A stretch of DNA of 64,000 nucleotides from Streptomyces sp. NBC_00237 (GCF_026342435.1 NZ_JAPEMT010000002.1:2852001-2916000), one strand, 5' to 3'; positions 17,045-26,578 are shown, counted from the stretch's first letter. The notes: generated by a model not told the origin, from the sequence alone. Numbers and translations: made by a program.

Positions 17045-17788
17045 GTGAGAGATATGCATCGCGGTGGCGGACTGGGCGAGGGGACCGACGACCTGGGTCC
17101 CGAGCGGGCCCGGCGCGGACGGCACCGGCGACGAGAACGAGCGGCACGCGCGGAGGCGAGCGAGGCCCCGGACGCCGCGCCGATCGCCGACGCCGTGGGC
17201 GGCAACGCCCGGAGTGCGGACGGTCTGGGCGGGAATGCCCGGAACGCCGACGCCCTGGCGCACGGCTTCCCGGCGGGTCACGATTCCCTGGCAGGATTGG
17301 GTACGGGATCGGGATCGAACGCGTCGGGCACGGGAAGCAGGGTTGGCCGGGTGGGGGTGACCTACAAGTACTTCGGCGCTCCGAACGGCGCGACGGCGGC
17401 CCGCGTTCCCATCTCGATGCGCCCGGAGGAACTGGGCGGCGACGAGCTGGGCATGGGCGGCATGTTCACCAAGATCAAGCCGGAGACGATGGCCGCGATG
17501 GTCCTCACCGGCATCCAGGGCATACCCCTGCACAAGGTCCCCCCGCTGGAGCTGGTCGTCCTGCACCCCGACTACGCCGTGGTGAAGCTCCCCATGACGG
17601 TCGTCGACCCGCTGCGCGGCATCGGCGAGGAATCGGTCGGCGCGGCGGCCTTCATCTGGTCGACGGTCCCGGACAGGGGCGGCCCGAGCGACGCGTTCAA
17701 CGTGTACCAACTCCTGCACGAATGGCAGGACTTCAGCCACCGGCTGCACGAGGCGGGGCATCAGGCGTACTGCCTGGTCTGGCCGTAG
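17045..17788 (+). CDS. Conserved hypothetical protein, disordered N-terminus
   Basis: The 247-residue protein has a low-complexity R/G/A-rich first 110 residues, including a tandem GGNARSADGL / GGNARNADAL duplication. A compact C-terminal domain follows (VTYKYFGAPNGATAARVP to the end, with FTKIKPETMAAMVLTGIQGI and LLHEWQDFSHRLHEAGHQAY). I do not recognise the domain; similar proteins occur in Streptomyces beside hemL. GTG at 17045 or ATG at 17054 could be the start; GGGTGAGA favours the latter slightly. Divergent from hemL. Confidence 0.7.
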   Translation: MRDMHRGGGLGEGTDDLGPERARRGRHRRRERAARAEASEAPDAAPIADAVGGNARSADGLGGNARNADALAHGFPAGHDSLAGLGTGSGSNASGTGSRVGRVGVTYKYFGAPNGATAARVPISMRPEELGGDELGMGGMFTKIKPETMAAMVLTGIQGIPLHKVPPLELVVLHPDYAVVKLPMTVVDPLRGIGEESVGAAAFIWSTVPDRGGPSDAFNVYQLLHEWQDFSHRLHEAGHQAYCLVWP

Positions 17789-17981
17789 CGCCGCTGGCTC
17801 TCCACTGGTCCTCGGCCGGTCCTCCGCTGGTTCTCGGCTGGTTCTCGGCTGGCCTTCCGGGTGATCCGCCACTCCCCGCCTTCGCTCCGGAGCGCACTCC
17901 GGCTCACTCTCGCCGAGTTTTCAGGCCATTCTCAGCTGCCCGGAACGACGACTGTCAGTGGTAGCACCTACGCTTGTCCAC

Positions 17982-18161
17982 ATGTCCTCCACTTCTTCGA
18001 GCCCTGGTTCCGTTCGCTCCGCCGCTGTCGTCAACGCCGAGATCCGCGCGCTCTGGTCGCGTACGGACGGCGCACTGTCACCGGCGGACGAGGCGCGCTA
18101 CCAGGACCTGCTCGTGGAGTGGGCCGCAGCGGTCCGTGACGCGTTGGTCAAAGCTGCCTGA
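17982..18161 (+). CDS. Small conserved hypothetical protein
   Basis: The 59-residue protein starts MSSTSSSPGSVRSAAVVNAE and continues as amphipathic helices (IRALWSRTDGALSPADEARY, then QDLLVEWAAAVRDALVKAA). It has no known domain, but it is compact and helical and its codon use has the third-position GC bias of real genes here. A GTG at 17958 would add eight residues. The preceding gap (17789-17981) holds a short CTGGTTCTCGG tandem repeat at about 17805-17850. Confidence 0.6.
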   Translation: MSSTSSSPGSVRSAAVVNAEIRALWSRTDGALSPADEARYQDLLVEWAAAVRDALVKAA

Positions 18162-18280
18162 CCGGCAGCCCGGCAGCAGTTCCGGCAGCGGTTCCGACAG
18201 CCGATGCGCCGTGTCAGGCGCTGGTCAAGGCTGAGTAAGGGCCTGGCCTGGACTGCGGCACTCGGGGCAGACTCCCCGGC

Positions 18281-19387
18281 ATGCCGCTCATGCACCGCCT
18301 CCGCCGTGCCGCCCGCCGACGCCTCAAGGCCGTCCGCACAACGGTGGATCTCAGCCATCCCTCCCGCTCCCCTCTCGGCAGCGCCGTGGAGAACTGCGTC
18401 GTCTTCGAGGAGGGCGTGCGCACGCCCCGCGACTGTTCGGCCGCCGAGGCGCTGGAGCGGGTCCGCAAGGGCGACGGCAGGGCCTTCGTCTGGCTCGGCC
18501 TGCACGAGCCGGAGCAGGCCGAACTCGACGAGCTGGGCAGCCTGTTCGGGCTCCACCCGCTCGCCCTGGAGGACGCGGCGGGCCCGCACCGCCGCCCCCG
18601 CCTGATGCGCTACGACGACACCCTGTGCGCCGTCTTCAAGACCGTCCGCTACGTCGAGCACGAGGAGCTCACCGCCACCAGCGAGGTCGTCGACACCGGC
18701 GAACTGATCGCGTTCGCGGGCGTCGACTTCGTCATCACCGTCCGGCACGGCGGCACCGGCTCGCTCGGCCCGATCCGCGAGGCCCTGGAGGACGTGCCGG
18801 AGCAGCTGAAGATGGGCCCGGCCGCCGTCCTGCACGCCCTCGCCGACTTCGTCGTGGACGAGTACGAAAGCGTCACCGAATCCGTCCAGGACGACATCGA
18901 CCTCGTCGAGTCCACGGTATTCAGCCCGGACTCGGGGCGTGTCGACCCCGGCCACATCTACCAGCTCAAGCGCGAACTCCTGGAGCTGAAGAGGGCGGTG
19001 GCCCCGCTCGCCCGCCCCCTCCTCGCCCTCGCCGACCCCCTGAAGCCGCTGCCGCCCGTCGGCCCCGGCCTCCAGCCGTACTTCCGGGACGTGGCCGACC
19101 ACCTCGCCCGCACCGTCGAGCAGCTCTCCTCGTACGACGCGCTGCTCGACTCGATACTCCAGGCGCACCTGGCGCAGGTGACGGTCGCGCAGAACGAGGA
19201 CATGCGGAAAATCACGGCGTGGGCGGCCATCGTCGCGGTGCCGACGATGGTGTGCGGGGTGTACGGGATGAACTTCGACCACATGCCGGAGCTGCGGTGG
19301 ACCTTTGGGTATCCGCTGGTGGTGGGGGTGATGGTGACGGCCTGCTTCCTGGTCCACCGAAGCTTCCGCCGCAACGGCTGGCTCTGA
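18281..19387 (+). CDS. corA: CorA-type magnesium/divalent cation transporter
   Basis: The 368-residue protein has the CorA plan: a large cytoplasmic N-terminal domain (LGSLFGLHPLALEDAAGPHR is typical), a long helix of about residues 190-300, then two C-terminal membrane segments. The signature YGMNFDHMPEL lies between them, and a basic tail (HRSFRRNGWL) ends the protein. It forms pentameric Mg2+ (or Co2+/Ni2+) channels. The first 35 residues are basic and not conserved, so the true start could be somewhat later. Single gene by context. Confidence 0.92.
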   Translation: MPLMHRLRRAARRRLKAVRTTVDLSHPSRSPLGSAVENCVVFEEGVRTPRDCSAAEALERVRKGDGRAFVWLGLHEPEQAELDELGSLFGLHPLALEDAAGPHRRPRLMRYDDTLCAVFKTVRYVEHEELTATSEVVDTGELIAFAGVDFVITVRHGGTGSLGPIREALEDVPEQLKMGPAAVLHALADFVVDEYESVTESVQDDIDLVESTVFSPDSGRVDPGHIYQLKRELLELKRAVAPLARPLLALADPLKPLPPVGPGLQPYFRDVADHLARTVEQLSSYDALLDSILQAHLAQVTVAQNEDMRKITAWAAIVAVPTMVCGVYGMNFDHMPELRWTFGYPLVVGVMVTACFLVHRSFRRNGWL

Positions 19388-19616
19388 CTCCCCCTCGCCC
19401 ACTCCGCCCGGCCCCCTTGGACGGCGGGGCCGCGCAGTGACACGGCACAGGGCGCACCGCTGCCGAGCGGGTGATTCCCCACCACCCAACCCACCCAATA
19501 CCGGGCAAATCAACGCGTGGCCGATTGGATCAAGGGTTGTCTGCCCAACCCAGGCCAGCCCCACCGGCCACCCCGGGCACACCCCGTCCCCCATGCCTCA
19601 CCCGGAAGGCGGCCCC

Positions 19617-21557
19617 GTGACCGTCCTTGATCTGCCGTCCGCCCCCCAACACAGCCCAGGAGACCAGTCCTCCGGCTCCACCGCCCTCAGCGCGCGACTC
19701 CCCCGGATCCCCGTCTGGCTGGCCCGCACCGCCTTCGTCGCCACCACCCTCGCCCTCGCCGGACTGGCCTGCTGGTACGCGTTCTGGCTCTGCCGCTTCA
19801 CCGTCGACGACGCCTTCATCACCTGGCGGTACGGCAAGTCCTTCGCCGAGAGCGGGGTGTGGGACTGGAACCCGTTCGTCGAGGGCTCCGGCCTCCCCCG
19901 CGTCGAGGCGTACACCAATCCCCTCTACGCCTTCGTGTCGATCGTCCCCGCCGTGGCGGGCTGGCCGGTGGAGGCGTTCTTCAAGGCGCTCGGACTGCTC
20001 CTCCTCTGCGGCGGCATCGCCACCGCCGCCCTCCTGCGCGACGTACCGCGCTACCAGCGCGTCGCCCTCGTCGCCCTCATGGCCGCCAACCCCCTCTTCG
20101 TCTCCCACTTCTTCCACGGCCTGGAGAGCGGCAGCTTCGCCCTCCTCATCGCCCTGCTGTTCGGCGTCCTCTACCGCCGAGGCAGGCTCGGCGCGCTCGG
20201 CTGGGCCGCCGCCGCCCTGGTCGCCCTGTCCCGCCCCGAAGGCATGGGCTACGCGTTCGTGGCCGTGGCCTGGGCGGCGCTGGTCAACCGCAAGGACCGC
20301 CGCGAGGTGCGCGGCGCGCTCGCCGTCGCGGGCGGTCTGGTCGGCTACTGGGCGCTGCGCGCCTGGTGGTTCGGGCACCTGATGCCCAACACGTACATGG
20401 TGAAGTCCGGGAACGTGGACGCGTTCGGCATCATGCAGCGGCTCACCCACCCGGTCGTGCCGGTGCTGACGATCCTGGCCGGGGCCGCCGTGCTGTGCGA
20501 GATCTTCTGGCGGCGGGCCGACGCCAGGAGGGACCGGAAGAAGGGCACGGCGGACACCGCCGTACGCCTGCCCGGCCAGGGCGTGCGTCCCACCACCCGC
20601 ACGCCCCTCCCCCTCCAGGACCTCACCCCGACCGTGCTCGCCGCGCTCACCTGCGCCGTCACGCTCGTCTTCTATCCCCTCTCCGTCCTCCACATGGACG
20701 TCAACAACCGCTTCTTCTGGCAGCTGACCGCACCGATCGCCCTCGTCCTGCTGTGCCGCCCGCTCAAGGGCCGCAGGCTGCCGGGCGGGGCGAAGGCCAC
20801 CGACGGGGCCGCCCCCAAGTGGGCCGCGCTGGCACTCGCGCTGACCGGAATCGGCATCCTGTACTTCAAGGAGCTCCCGGGCATCGACCCGAAGGCGGTC
20901 CTCGCGGGCGGGGTCGCGGCAGCGGCGGTGGCCCTGGTGCTGTGGGGGCGGACGGTGACACCGTTGCTGGTGGTGGGTGCGGCGGGCGTCATGCTCGCGG
21001 TGTCGGCCACGCCCCTGGAGACCATGGTCGGCGGCATGACGTACCGCTTCCACCTGCGCGAGGCGCACGAGGAGCTGGGCCGCATCATGGCGCGGGACAA
21101 GACCATCAAGGGGTTCGTGGGGATGGGCGACGCGGGAGTCTTCCCGTACGCGCTCAACAAGGACCAGCAGGCCATCGACCTCGGCGGACTCGCGGACCCG
21201 TACATGGCGGATCCCAAGGGCATCCCGCGCGAGGTGTTCGCGAAGCACGGGGCGGCGGTCGTGGTGCTGGCCGGGGAGCCGGACTACGGCAGGAACTGGT
21301 TCGGGATGGCCTCCTCGTACACGATGGTCGACCACGTGAAGAAGGCGAAGTGGACGTACTCGGCGGGGCTGCCCTTCTCCGGGTCGTACTGGCTGAACGT
21401 GTTCGTGAAGCCGGGCACGGGGCAGCAGTTCCTGCGGGAGCTGAAGGCCAGGCGGCCGGTCGCCGAGCAGGCCAACGTGTCGCCGGAGCCGATCGGCTGG
21501 GCGTACGCGAAGGCCCACATGTGGGACTTCCCGTTCCTGAACGATCCGGTGCGCTGA
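19617..21557 (+). CDS. GT-C fold membrane glycosyltransferase (AftB-like)
   Basis: The roughly 646-residue protein has about ten membrane segments. Between the first two lies FTVDDAFITWRYGKSFAESG followed by VEAYTNPLYAF, the DD-x-F-I-x-x-RY and E-x-YTN pattern of lipid-phosphate-sugar-dependent transferases like AftB of mycobacteria. The C-terminal part is extracytoplasmic (from about residue 470, GMTYRFHLREAHEELG). It may transfer a sugar from a polyprenyl phosphate to a cell-wall glycan; the sugar is unknown. I chose GTG 19617 because GGAAGG precedes it at a good distance; ATG 19593 is the alternative. Its 3' end is partly duplicated downstream. Confidence 0.82.
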   Translation: MTVLDLPSAPQHSPGDQSSGSTALSARLPRIPVWLARTAFVATTLALAGLACWYAFWLCRFTVDDAFITWRYGKSFAESGVWDWNPFVEGSGLPRVEAYTNPLYAFVSIVPAVAGWPVEAFFKALGLLLLCGGIATAALLRDVPRYQRVALVALMAANPLFVSHFFHGLESGSFALLIALLFGVLYRRGRLGALGWAAAALVALSRPEGMGYAFVAVAWAALVNRKDRREVRGALAVAGGLVGYWALRAWWFGHLMPNTYMVKSGNVDAFGIMQRLTHPVVPVLTILAGAAVLCEIFWRRADARRDRKKGTADTAVRLPGQGVRPTTRTPLPLQDLTPTVLAALTCAVTLVFYPLSVLHMDVNNRFFWQLTAPIALVLLCRPLKGRRLPGGAKATDGAAPKWAALALALTGIGILYFKELPGIDPKAVLAGGVAAAAVALVLWGRTVTPLLVVGAAGVMLAVSATPLETMVGGMTYRFHLREAHEELGRIMARDKTIKGFVGMGDAGVFPYALNKDQQAIDLGGLADPYMADPKGIPREVFAKHGAAVVVLAGEPDYGRNWFGMASSYTMVDHVKKAKWTYSAGLPFSGSYWLNVFVKPGTGQQFLRELKARRPVAEQANVSPEPIGWAYAKAHMWDFPFLNDPVR

Positions 21558-21607
21558 ACACCCCGTGCGAAGAACGATCCGGTCCGATGAACGATCCGGT
21601 GCGCTGA
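21538..21607 (+). repeat. Imperfect repeats of the gene's own 3' end
   Basis: GAACGATCCGGTGCGCTGA, the last codons and stop of the glycosyltransferase gene (21539-21557), recurs at 21589-21607, and a variant with GGTCCGATGA lies at 21572-21590. The two outer copies are identical over 19 bases. Local duplication of the stop region is the simplest reading. Confidence 0.75.
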
Positions 21608-21671
21608 GCGACCCCGTGCGCTGAGCGAAATTCCGTCACCCCCGCCCCGCCCCAATGGCAGGGTGGGGCCC

Positions 21672-22394
21672 GTGAACGGACCCCGGATTCAGATAACCTT
21701 CGCCCCCGAACTGCACCTCTTCGTCGCGGCCGACCGCCGCGCGGGCCGTACGGACGCCGACACGGACGGCGTGTCCACCCTCGGGCACGTCGTCGAGTCC
21801 CTCGGCGTCCCGCTCACCGAGGCGGGGGTGCTCTCCGTGGACGGCCGCGCCGTCCACGCCGGGCACGTGCCCCAGGAGGGCGAGCGGATCGAGGTGGGAG
21901 CCGTGGCCCGCCCCCAGCAGGTCCCCGGCGCACCCCTGCGCTTCCTCCTCGACGTCCACCTGGGCACCCTCGCCCGCCGCCTGCGCCTCCTCGGCGTGGA
22001 CGCCGCGTACTTCAGCGAGGACGTCGGCGACCCGGCCCTCGCCGCGTACTCCGCCCGCGACCGACGGGTACTGCTGTCCCGGGACCGGGGTCTGCTGCGC
22101 CGCCGCGAGCTGTGGGCGGGCGCGTACGTCTACAGCGACCAGCCCGACGAACAACTCCGCGACGTCCTGTCCCGCTTCGCCCCCGTCCTCGCCCCGTGGA
22201 GCCGCTGCACCGCCTGCAACGGCGAGCTGAAGGAGGCCACCAAGGAGTCGGTGGCGGGCCTCCTTGAGGGCGGCACGGAGCGCTCGTACGACGTCTTCGC
22301 CCAGTGCACGGCCTGTGAGCGGCCGTACTGGCGCGGGGCGCACCACGCGCGGCTCGCGGAGGTCGTCGACGCGGCCGTCGCCGAGTTCGGCTGA
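21672..22394 (+). CDS. Mut7-C RNase-like domain protein with ubiquitin-like N-terminus
   Basis: The 240-residue protein has an N-terminal beta-grasp-like domain (ITFAPELHLFVAADRR to about residue 75, ending EVGAVARPQ). A Mut7-C (PIN-like) domain follows: FLLDVHLGTLARRLRLLGVD, LLSRDRGLLRRR with the conserved Asp, and a zinc ribbon with two CxxC pairs (SRCTACNGEL, AQCTACERPYWRG). The family is predicted to act on RNA, by relation to the Mut-7 exonuclease. Start GTG at 21672 follows GGGTGGGG. Length and architecture match bacterial Mut7-C ubiquitin proteins. Confidence 0.88.
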   Translation: MNGPRIQITFAPELHLFVAADRRAGRTDADTDGVSTLGHVVESLGVPLTEAGVLSVDGRAVHAGHVPQEGERIEVGAVARPQQVPGAPLRFLLDVHLGTLARRLRLLGVDAAYFSEDVGDPALAAYSARDRRVLLSRDRGLLRRRELWAGAYVYSDQPDEQLRDVLSRFAPVLAPWSRCTACNGELKEATKESVAGLLEGGTERSYDVFAQCTACERPYWRGAHHARLAEVVDAAVAEFG

Positions 22395-22396
22395 CC

Positions 22397-22517
22397 GGTC
22401 CAGATCGGGGTCCAGATCGGGGGTCCAGATCGGGGGGAGAAGACAGGGGCGGCGCGCGCTCGCGAAAGCCCGTCCGCCCTATCCCCGTATCCCTGCCGCC
22501 CTATCCCCGTATCCCTG
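22397..22517. repeat. Two short tandem repeats around the thrE stop codon
   Basis: GGTCCAGATCGG occurs three times at 22397-22433. A 22-base unit CCGCCCTATCCCCGTATCCCTG is exactly duplicated at 22474-22495 and 22496-22517; the second copy contains the thrE stop (TAG, complement at 22501-22503). Both are slippage-type duplications in the gap between convergent genes. Confidence 0.85.
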
Positions 22518-23955
22518 CGGTCTCCGACGCCACGACCACCGTCGTCGCCGCCGCCGGAGCCTCCGCCCGCGCGGCACCCCGTACCGCCCGCCATCTGCGC
22601 AGGAACTGCACCGTCTCACCCACCGCCGAGATGCCGCCCGCCAGCGCCAGGATCACGCCGAGCGCCCGCAGCATCCCCGTCATGCCCTCCAGTACGTCCG
22701 ACTTCGTGACCGCGTACAGCGCCTTGTAGACGAGCGTTCCGGGGAGGAGCGGGGCGGCTGCCGGGATGACCCAGGGGAGGGCGGAGGTGCGGGCGCGCCG
22801 GGCCAGGACGTGGCCGCCGATCGCGACGGCGACGGCGGCGATGCCGGTGGCGGCGATCGGCGAGAAGTTCAGCTCGCGCAGCTCCGCGTAGACGACGACG
22901 CCCGCCAGGCCCAGCAGCCCCACGGCGGGCCACTTGCGCGGGGCGACCTTGTAGCGGGCGGCGATGCCGACGGCGAAGAAGGCCGCCGCCGCGAGCCGCC
23001 AGTCCAGGTACGTGCTGGCGGCGACCCGTACGGAGGGCAGCGTGGGCACACTCAGCCCGAGCCGGGTCGCGAGCCCGAGGACCAGGCCCGTGCCCAGGAC
23101 GACCGAGGCGAAGATCGTGAGGGTTTCCAGCAGCCGGGCGACGGCGGTCAGGTAGTGCCCCGCGAGGGAGTCCTGCACGGCGCTGGTGGCCGCCATCGTC
23201 GGGAGCAGGACCAGCACCCCGGCGATGACGATCGACTGGCTGGCGGCGCCGGGCCAGACCGCGTGGACGACGAGGGCGACCGCAGCGGCCGGTATCGCGG
23301 CGAGCGCGAAGCGGTAGAAGGCGGGCACGCCGTAGCGGGCCATGGAGCTGCTGATCCAGTTGCCGGTCACCGCCGCCAGCAGCGAGCAGAGGGCGACGCC
23401 CAGCGTGGCGCCGGTCAGGACGCTCGCGGCGGCGGCGATGAAGCCGACCAGGGCGTGTCCGGCGTAACGCCGCTTCCAGGGCCGCAGTGCGCCGGGCAGC
23501 TCCGGTTCGGGAAGCAGGGCGGCGGCGGCCGTGCGCGCCTGGGCGAGGGTCAGCTTGCCGTCGTGGATGTCCTGGACGAGGAGCTGGGTGTTCTCCAGGT
23601 TCGCGAAGTCGGTCTTGCGGTGCTGGATGATGCGCTTGCCCATGAGCGGTACGGCGTCCCCGGCCGCGTGCCCGGTCAGCTCGACGGCGTTGAGGGTGAC
23701 GTCGGAGTCGCAGTCCTCCAGTCCGAACGCGTCGGCGATGACGAGGACCGCGGCGACGGTCTCCTCGGCGGAGGCCCCGTTGCCCGCGATCAGCTCGCCG
23801 ATGTACAGGGCGAGGTCGAGGGCGTCGGCCGCCCGCTGCCTGGCGTTGTCCGCCTGGCGTTCCGCGCGCAGTTTCCGCGATCCGTACCGGCTCGAATCGA
23901 GCCCGCGTACGTGCGGGAGCGTGTGGTGCAGCCAGGGAAGAGAAATGCTCGGCAT
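22501..23955 (-). CDS. ThrE-type threonine/serine exporter
   Basis: The 484-residue protein has a cytoplasmic N-terminal domain (ALDLALYIGELIAGNGASAE, the ThrE/DUF1212 signature) followed by about ten membrane segments. The first membrane block ends around residue 310 (ThrE family) and a second, ThrE_2-like block follows (AVGLLGLAGVVVYAELRELN; WVIPAAAPLLPGTLVYKALY). Members export threonine and serine by proton exchange in corynebacteria. The C-terminal tail (residues about 455-484) is A/T-rich. Convergent with the Mut7-C gene. Confidence 0.88.
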   Translation of the reverse strand: MPSISLPWLHHTLPHVRGLDSSRYGSRKLRAERQADNARQRAADALDLALYIGELIAGNGASAEETVAAVLVIADAFGLEDCDSDVTLNAVELTGHAAGDAVPLMGKRIIQHRKTDFANLENTQLLVQDIHDGKLTLAQARTAAAALLPEPELPGALRPWKRRYAGHALVGFIAAAASVLTGATLGVALCSLLAAVTGNWISSSMARYGVPAFYRFALAAIPAAAVALVVHAVWPGAASQSIVIAGVLVLLPTMAATSAVQDSLAGHYLTAVARLLETLTIFASVVLGTGLVLGLATRLGLSVPTLPSVRVAASTYLDWRLAAAAFFAVGIAARYKVAPRKWPAVGLLGLAGVVVYAELRELNFSPIAATGIAAVAVAIGGHVLARRARTSALPWVIPAAAPLLPGTLVYKALYAVTKSDVLEGMTGMLRALGVILALAGGISAVGETVQFLRRWRAVRGAARAEAPAAATTVVVASETAGIRG

Positions 23956-24113
23956 GGAGAGGGAACCTTGACGGACTCGGGGGCGGGGGGCTCATCCCCT
24001 CCTCCCCTCCGCCGCACCCTTTAAACACAAATGTCCGAATAGTCGAACGGGTGGCCGCATGTCGCTCACACCCATCCGGTGTACGGCCCCCGCCCGGCGG
24101 GGAGGGTGCCGAC

Positions 24114-25607
24114 ATGCCGACCTCACCCTCCCAGGAACCCTTCCAAGGCCCCTCCCAAGGCCCCTCCCAGGGCAGCCCGGCCCCCGCGCCCGCCCCCGAC
24201 GCGATCGTCGTCGGCGCGGGCCCCGCAGGGCTCCTCCTCGCGGGCGACCTGGCCGCCGCGGGCCTGCGCGTCACCCTGGTCGAACGCCGCGCCCACACCG
24301 CGGGCAACCTCACCCGCGCCTTCGCCGTGCACGCCCGCACCCTGGAGGTCCTCGACGCGCGCGGCCTCGCCGACGACCTCCTCAAGACCGGCCGCAGGCT
24401 CACCGAACTCAACCTCTTCGGCTCGCTCGCCCTGGACCTCTCCCGCCTCCGCTCCCGCTTCCCCCTGGTCCTCATCACCCCGCAGTACGAGGTGGAACGA
24501 CTCCTGGAACGCCGGGCACGGGCCGCCGGAGTCGACTTCCGTTACGCCACGGAACTGCTCGACATCACCCCGCACACGACGGGCGTCACGGCCCGGTTGC
24601 GGTCCTCCGACGGCGGCGACTTCGACCTCACCGCCCCCTACCTGGTCGGCGCGGACGGCGTACGCAGCCGCGTGCGGGAGTCGCTCGGGCTGCCGTTCCC
24701 CGGCGAGGCCGTGATCACCTCCATGATCCTCTCCGACGTACGCCTCACCGACGAACCCGATGCGGTCCTCACGGTCGGCGGACGCGGCGACTCCTTCGCC
24801 TTCATGGTCCCGTTCGGCGACGGCTACTACCGCGTCATGGGCTGGTCCCGACACCACGAGGCCGACGAGTCCGACCCCGTCGAACTCTCCGAGATCCAGG
24901 AGATCGCCCGCACGGCACTCGGCACGGACCACGGCCTGCACGACCCCCGCTTCCTCTCCCGCTTCCACAGCGACGAACGCCAGGTCCCCTCGTACCGCGT
25001 CGGCCGGGTCTTCCTCACCGGCGACGCCGCACACGTGCACTCCCCGGCCGGGGGCATGGGCATGAACACGGGCATCCAGGACGCCGCGAACCTCTCCTGG
25101 AAGCTGGCCGCGGTACTGCGCGGCCGGGCGGAGGACGAACTCCTCGACACCTACCACGCGGAACGCCACCCGGTCGGCGCGATGGTCCTGCGGGTCAGCG
25201 GAACCATGGTCCGCGTCGCGATGGCCCACACCCCCCTCCAGCGCACCGGCCGCACCCTCGCCACCCGCCTGGCGGGAACCCTGCGCCCCCTCTCCGGACG
25301 GGCGATGCGGATGATCTCGGGAATCGGCATCTCGTACGGATCGGGCCGAGGGGAACACCCCCTGGTCGGCCGCCGCGTCCCCGACCTGGCCCTGGCCGAG
25401 GGCCGCCTCTACGAACTCCTCCGCAAGGGCGAGTACGTCCTGGTCGCCTCGGCGGACGGCCCGGTCCCCCGAGAACTCCCGCCCCACACGGTCCGGGCCC
25501 ACTGGTCGAGGGGCTCCTCCCTGCTGGTCCGCCCGGACGGCTACGCGGCGTGGGCGGCGTACGAACCGAGCCGCCGCCGGCGAAAGCAGCGGCAGCGCGA
25601 GGGGTAG
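24114..25607 (+). CDS. FAD-dependent aromatic-ring monooxygenase (PHBH/RdmE type)
   Basis: The 497-residue protein has an FAD-binding GAGPAGLLLAGDLAAAGL motif at about residues 38-55, a DG motif (VGADGVRSRVRESLG) and the second FAD motif FLTGDAAHVHSPAGGMGMNT. It also has a short C-terminal thioredoxin-like remnant. These class A enzymes hydroxylate aromatic or polyketide substrates using NAD(P)H and O2. There is no biosynthetic neighbour, so the substrate is open. Start ATG 24114 is preceded by GGGGAGGG; residues 9-17 repeat QGPS from a tandem repeat in the DNA. It is divergent from thrE. Confidence 0.88.
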   Translation: MPTSPSQEPFQGPSQGPSQGSPAPAPAPDAIVVGAGPAGLLLAGDLAAAGLRVTLVERRAHTAGNLTRAFAVHARTLEVLDARGLADDLLKTGRRLTELNLFGSLALDLSRLRSRFPLVLITPQYEVERLLERRARAAGVDFRYATELLDITPHTTGVTARLRSSDGGDFDLTAPYLVGADGVRSRVRESLGLPFPGEAVITSMILSDVRLTDEPDAVLTVGGRGDSFAFMVPFGDGYYRVMGWSRHHEADESDPVELSEIQEIARTALGTDHGLHDPRFLSRFHSDERQVPSYRVGRVFLTGDAAHVHSPAGGMGMNTGIQDAANLSWKLAAVLRGRAEDELLDTYHAERHPVGAMVLRVSGTMVRVAMAHTPLQRTGRTLATRLAGTLRPLSGRAMRMISGIGISYGSGRGEHPLVGRRVPDLALAEGRLYELLRKGEYVLVASADGPVPRELPPHTVRAHWSRGSSLLVRPDGYAAWAAYEPSRRRRKQRQREG

Positions 25608-25623
25608 GCACCAGAGGTAGGCG

Positions 25624-26121
25624 TCAGAAGTAGTAGGGGTCGCCGGTGTCGAGCGCCAGGACGCGGCGGCGGTCGTTGTCCGGGTTCAGGTCACGGGTCC
25701 CGGAACTCACGTCCGCCGCCCCCATCCGCACCGTCCGCACCTCGACCACCACCTCGTCGGGCGCGCCGCCCACCCGCAGGGCGAGCGCGAGGGGCCGGGC
25801 GCCCACGCTTCCGGCCGGCAGCGCCCCCGTCTCGCACACCAGCGCCGAGGGCGCCTGCCGGATGCACGCGGGCGGCAGCGTCCCGGTGACGGGCACGGAG
25901 AACGACACGCGCACCGCCGCCGAGTCCAGGCTCACGGGCCCGTGGTTCCAGGTCCGCAGCCGCACGTCGAGCCGTCCGCCTTCGTACACGGCCTGACCGT
26001 GGTGCCCGAGATCGGCCTCCCGGCCGTCGGCCTCCCGGCCGTCCGCGGCGGCGACACCCCCGGACAGCAGACCGGAGGCGATCCCGAACACCAGAAACCC
26101 CATGCGCAACACAGTCGTCAT
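25624..26121 (-). CDS. Secreted hypothetical protein
   Basis: The 165-residue protein has a cleavable signal (MTTVLRMGFLVFGIASGLLSGGVAAA) and a beta-rich mature part with two cysteines (PACIRQ and LVCETG), probably one disulfide. The mature region has the alternating pattern of an immunoglobulin-like or DUF11-like domain (LDVRLRTWNHGPVSLDSAAV; VRVSFSVPVTGTLPP; LALRVGGAPDEVVVEVRTV). It has no enzymatic motif. A small R-E-A-D-G repeat lies just after the signal. Convergent with the monooxygenase gene. Confidence 0.75.
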   Translation of the reverse strand: MTTVLRMGFLVFGIASGLLSGGVAAADGREADGREADLGHHGQAVYEGGRLDVRLRTWNHGPVSLDSAAVRVSFSVPVTGTLPPACIRQAPSALVCETGALPAGSVGARPLALALRVGGAPDEVVVEVRTVRMGAADVSSGTRDLNPDNDRRRVLALDTGDPYYF

Positions 26122-26181
26122 GGCCCCCTACGTACCCCCTCGGCCCACGGACTGTGCCTGCCCCGCCCCCATGCCACCCTT

Positions 26182-26523
26182 ATGACCATGCTCGTCGCCC
26201 GCTCAGCAGCACTCTTCGCCGTCGCCGCACTCTTCGAGATCGGCGGCGCCTGGCTGGTCTGGCAGGGCGTCCGCGAGCACAAGGGCTGGATCTGGATCGG
26301 CGCGGGCGTCGTCGCCCTCGGCCTGTACGGCTTCGTCGCGACCCTCCAGGCCGACGGCGACTTCGGCCGCATCCTCGCCGCGTACGGCGGCGTCTTCGTC
26401 GCGGGCTCCATCGCCTGGGGAATGGTCGCCGACGGCTACCGCCCCGACCGCTGGGACGTCATCGGCGCCCTGGTCTGCCTCCTGGGCATGGCCTTGATCA
26501 TGTACGCCCCAAGAGACCGCTGA
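26182..26523 (+). CDS. YnfA/UPF0060 family membrane protein
   Basis: The 113-residue protein has four membrane segments and the family motifs LFEIGGAWLVWQGVREHKGW and FGRILAAYGGVFVAGSIAWG, followed by GYRPDRWDVIGALVCLLGM. Related proteins belong to the small multidrug resistance superfamily; some confer resistance to dyes. Start is ATG 26182 or the next ATG at 26188; neither has a strong ribosome site, so transcription may begin close to it. Confidence 0.9.
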   Translation: MTMLVARSAALFAVAALFEIGGAWLVWQGVREHKGWIWIGAGVVALGLYGFVATLQADGDFGRILAAYGGVFVAGSIAWGMVADGYRPDRWDVIGALVCLLGMALIMYAPRDR

Positions 26524-26578
26524 CCCTGCCTATCCTCGTCGTACGCACACCCACCCGTACTCCCGAGGAGCACCCCGC

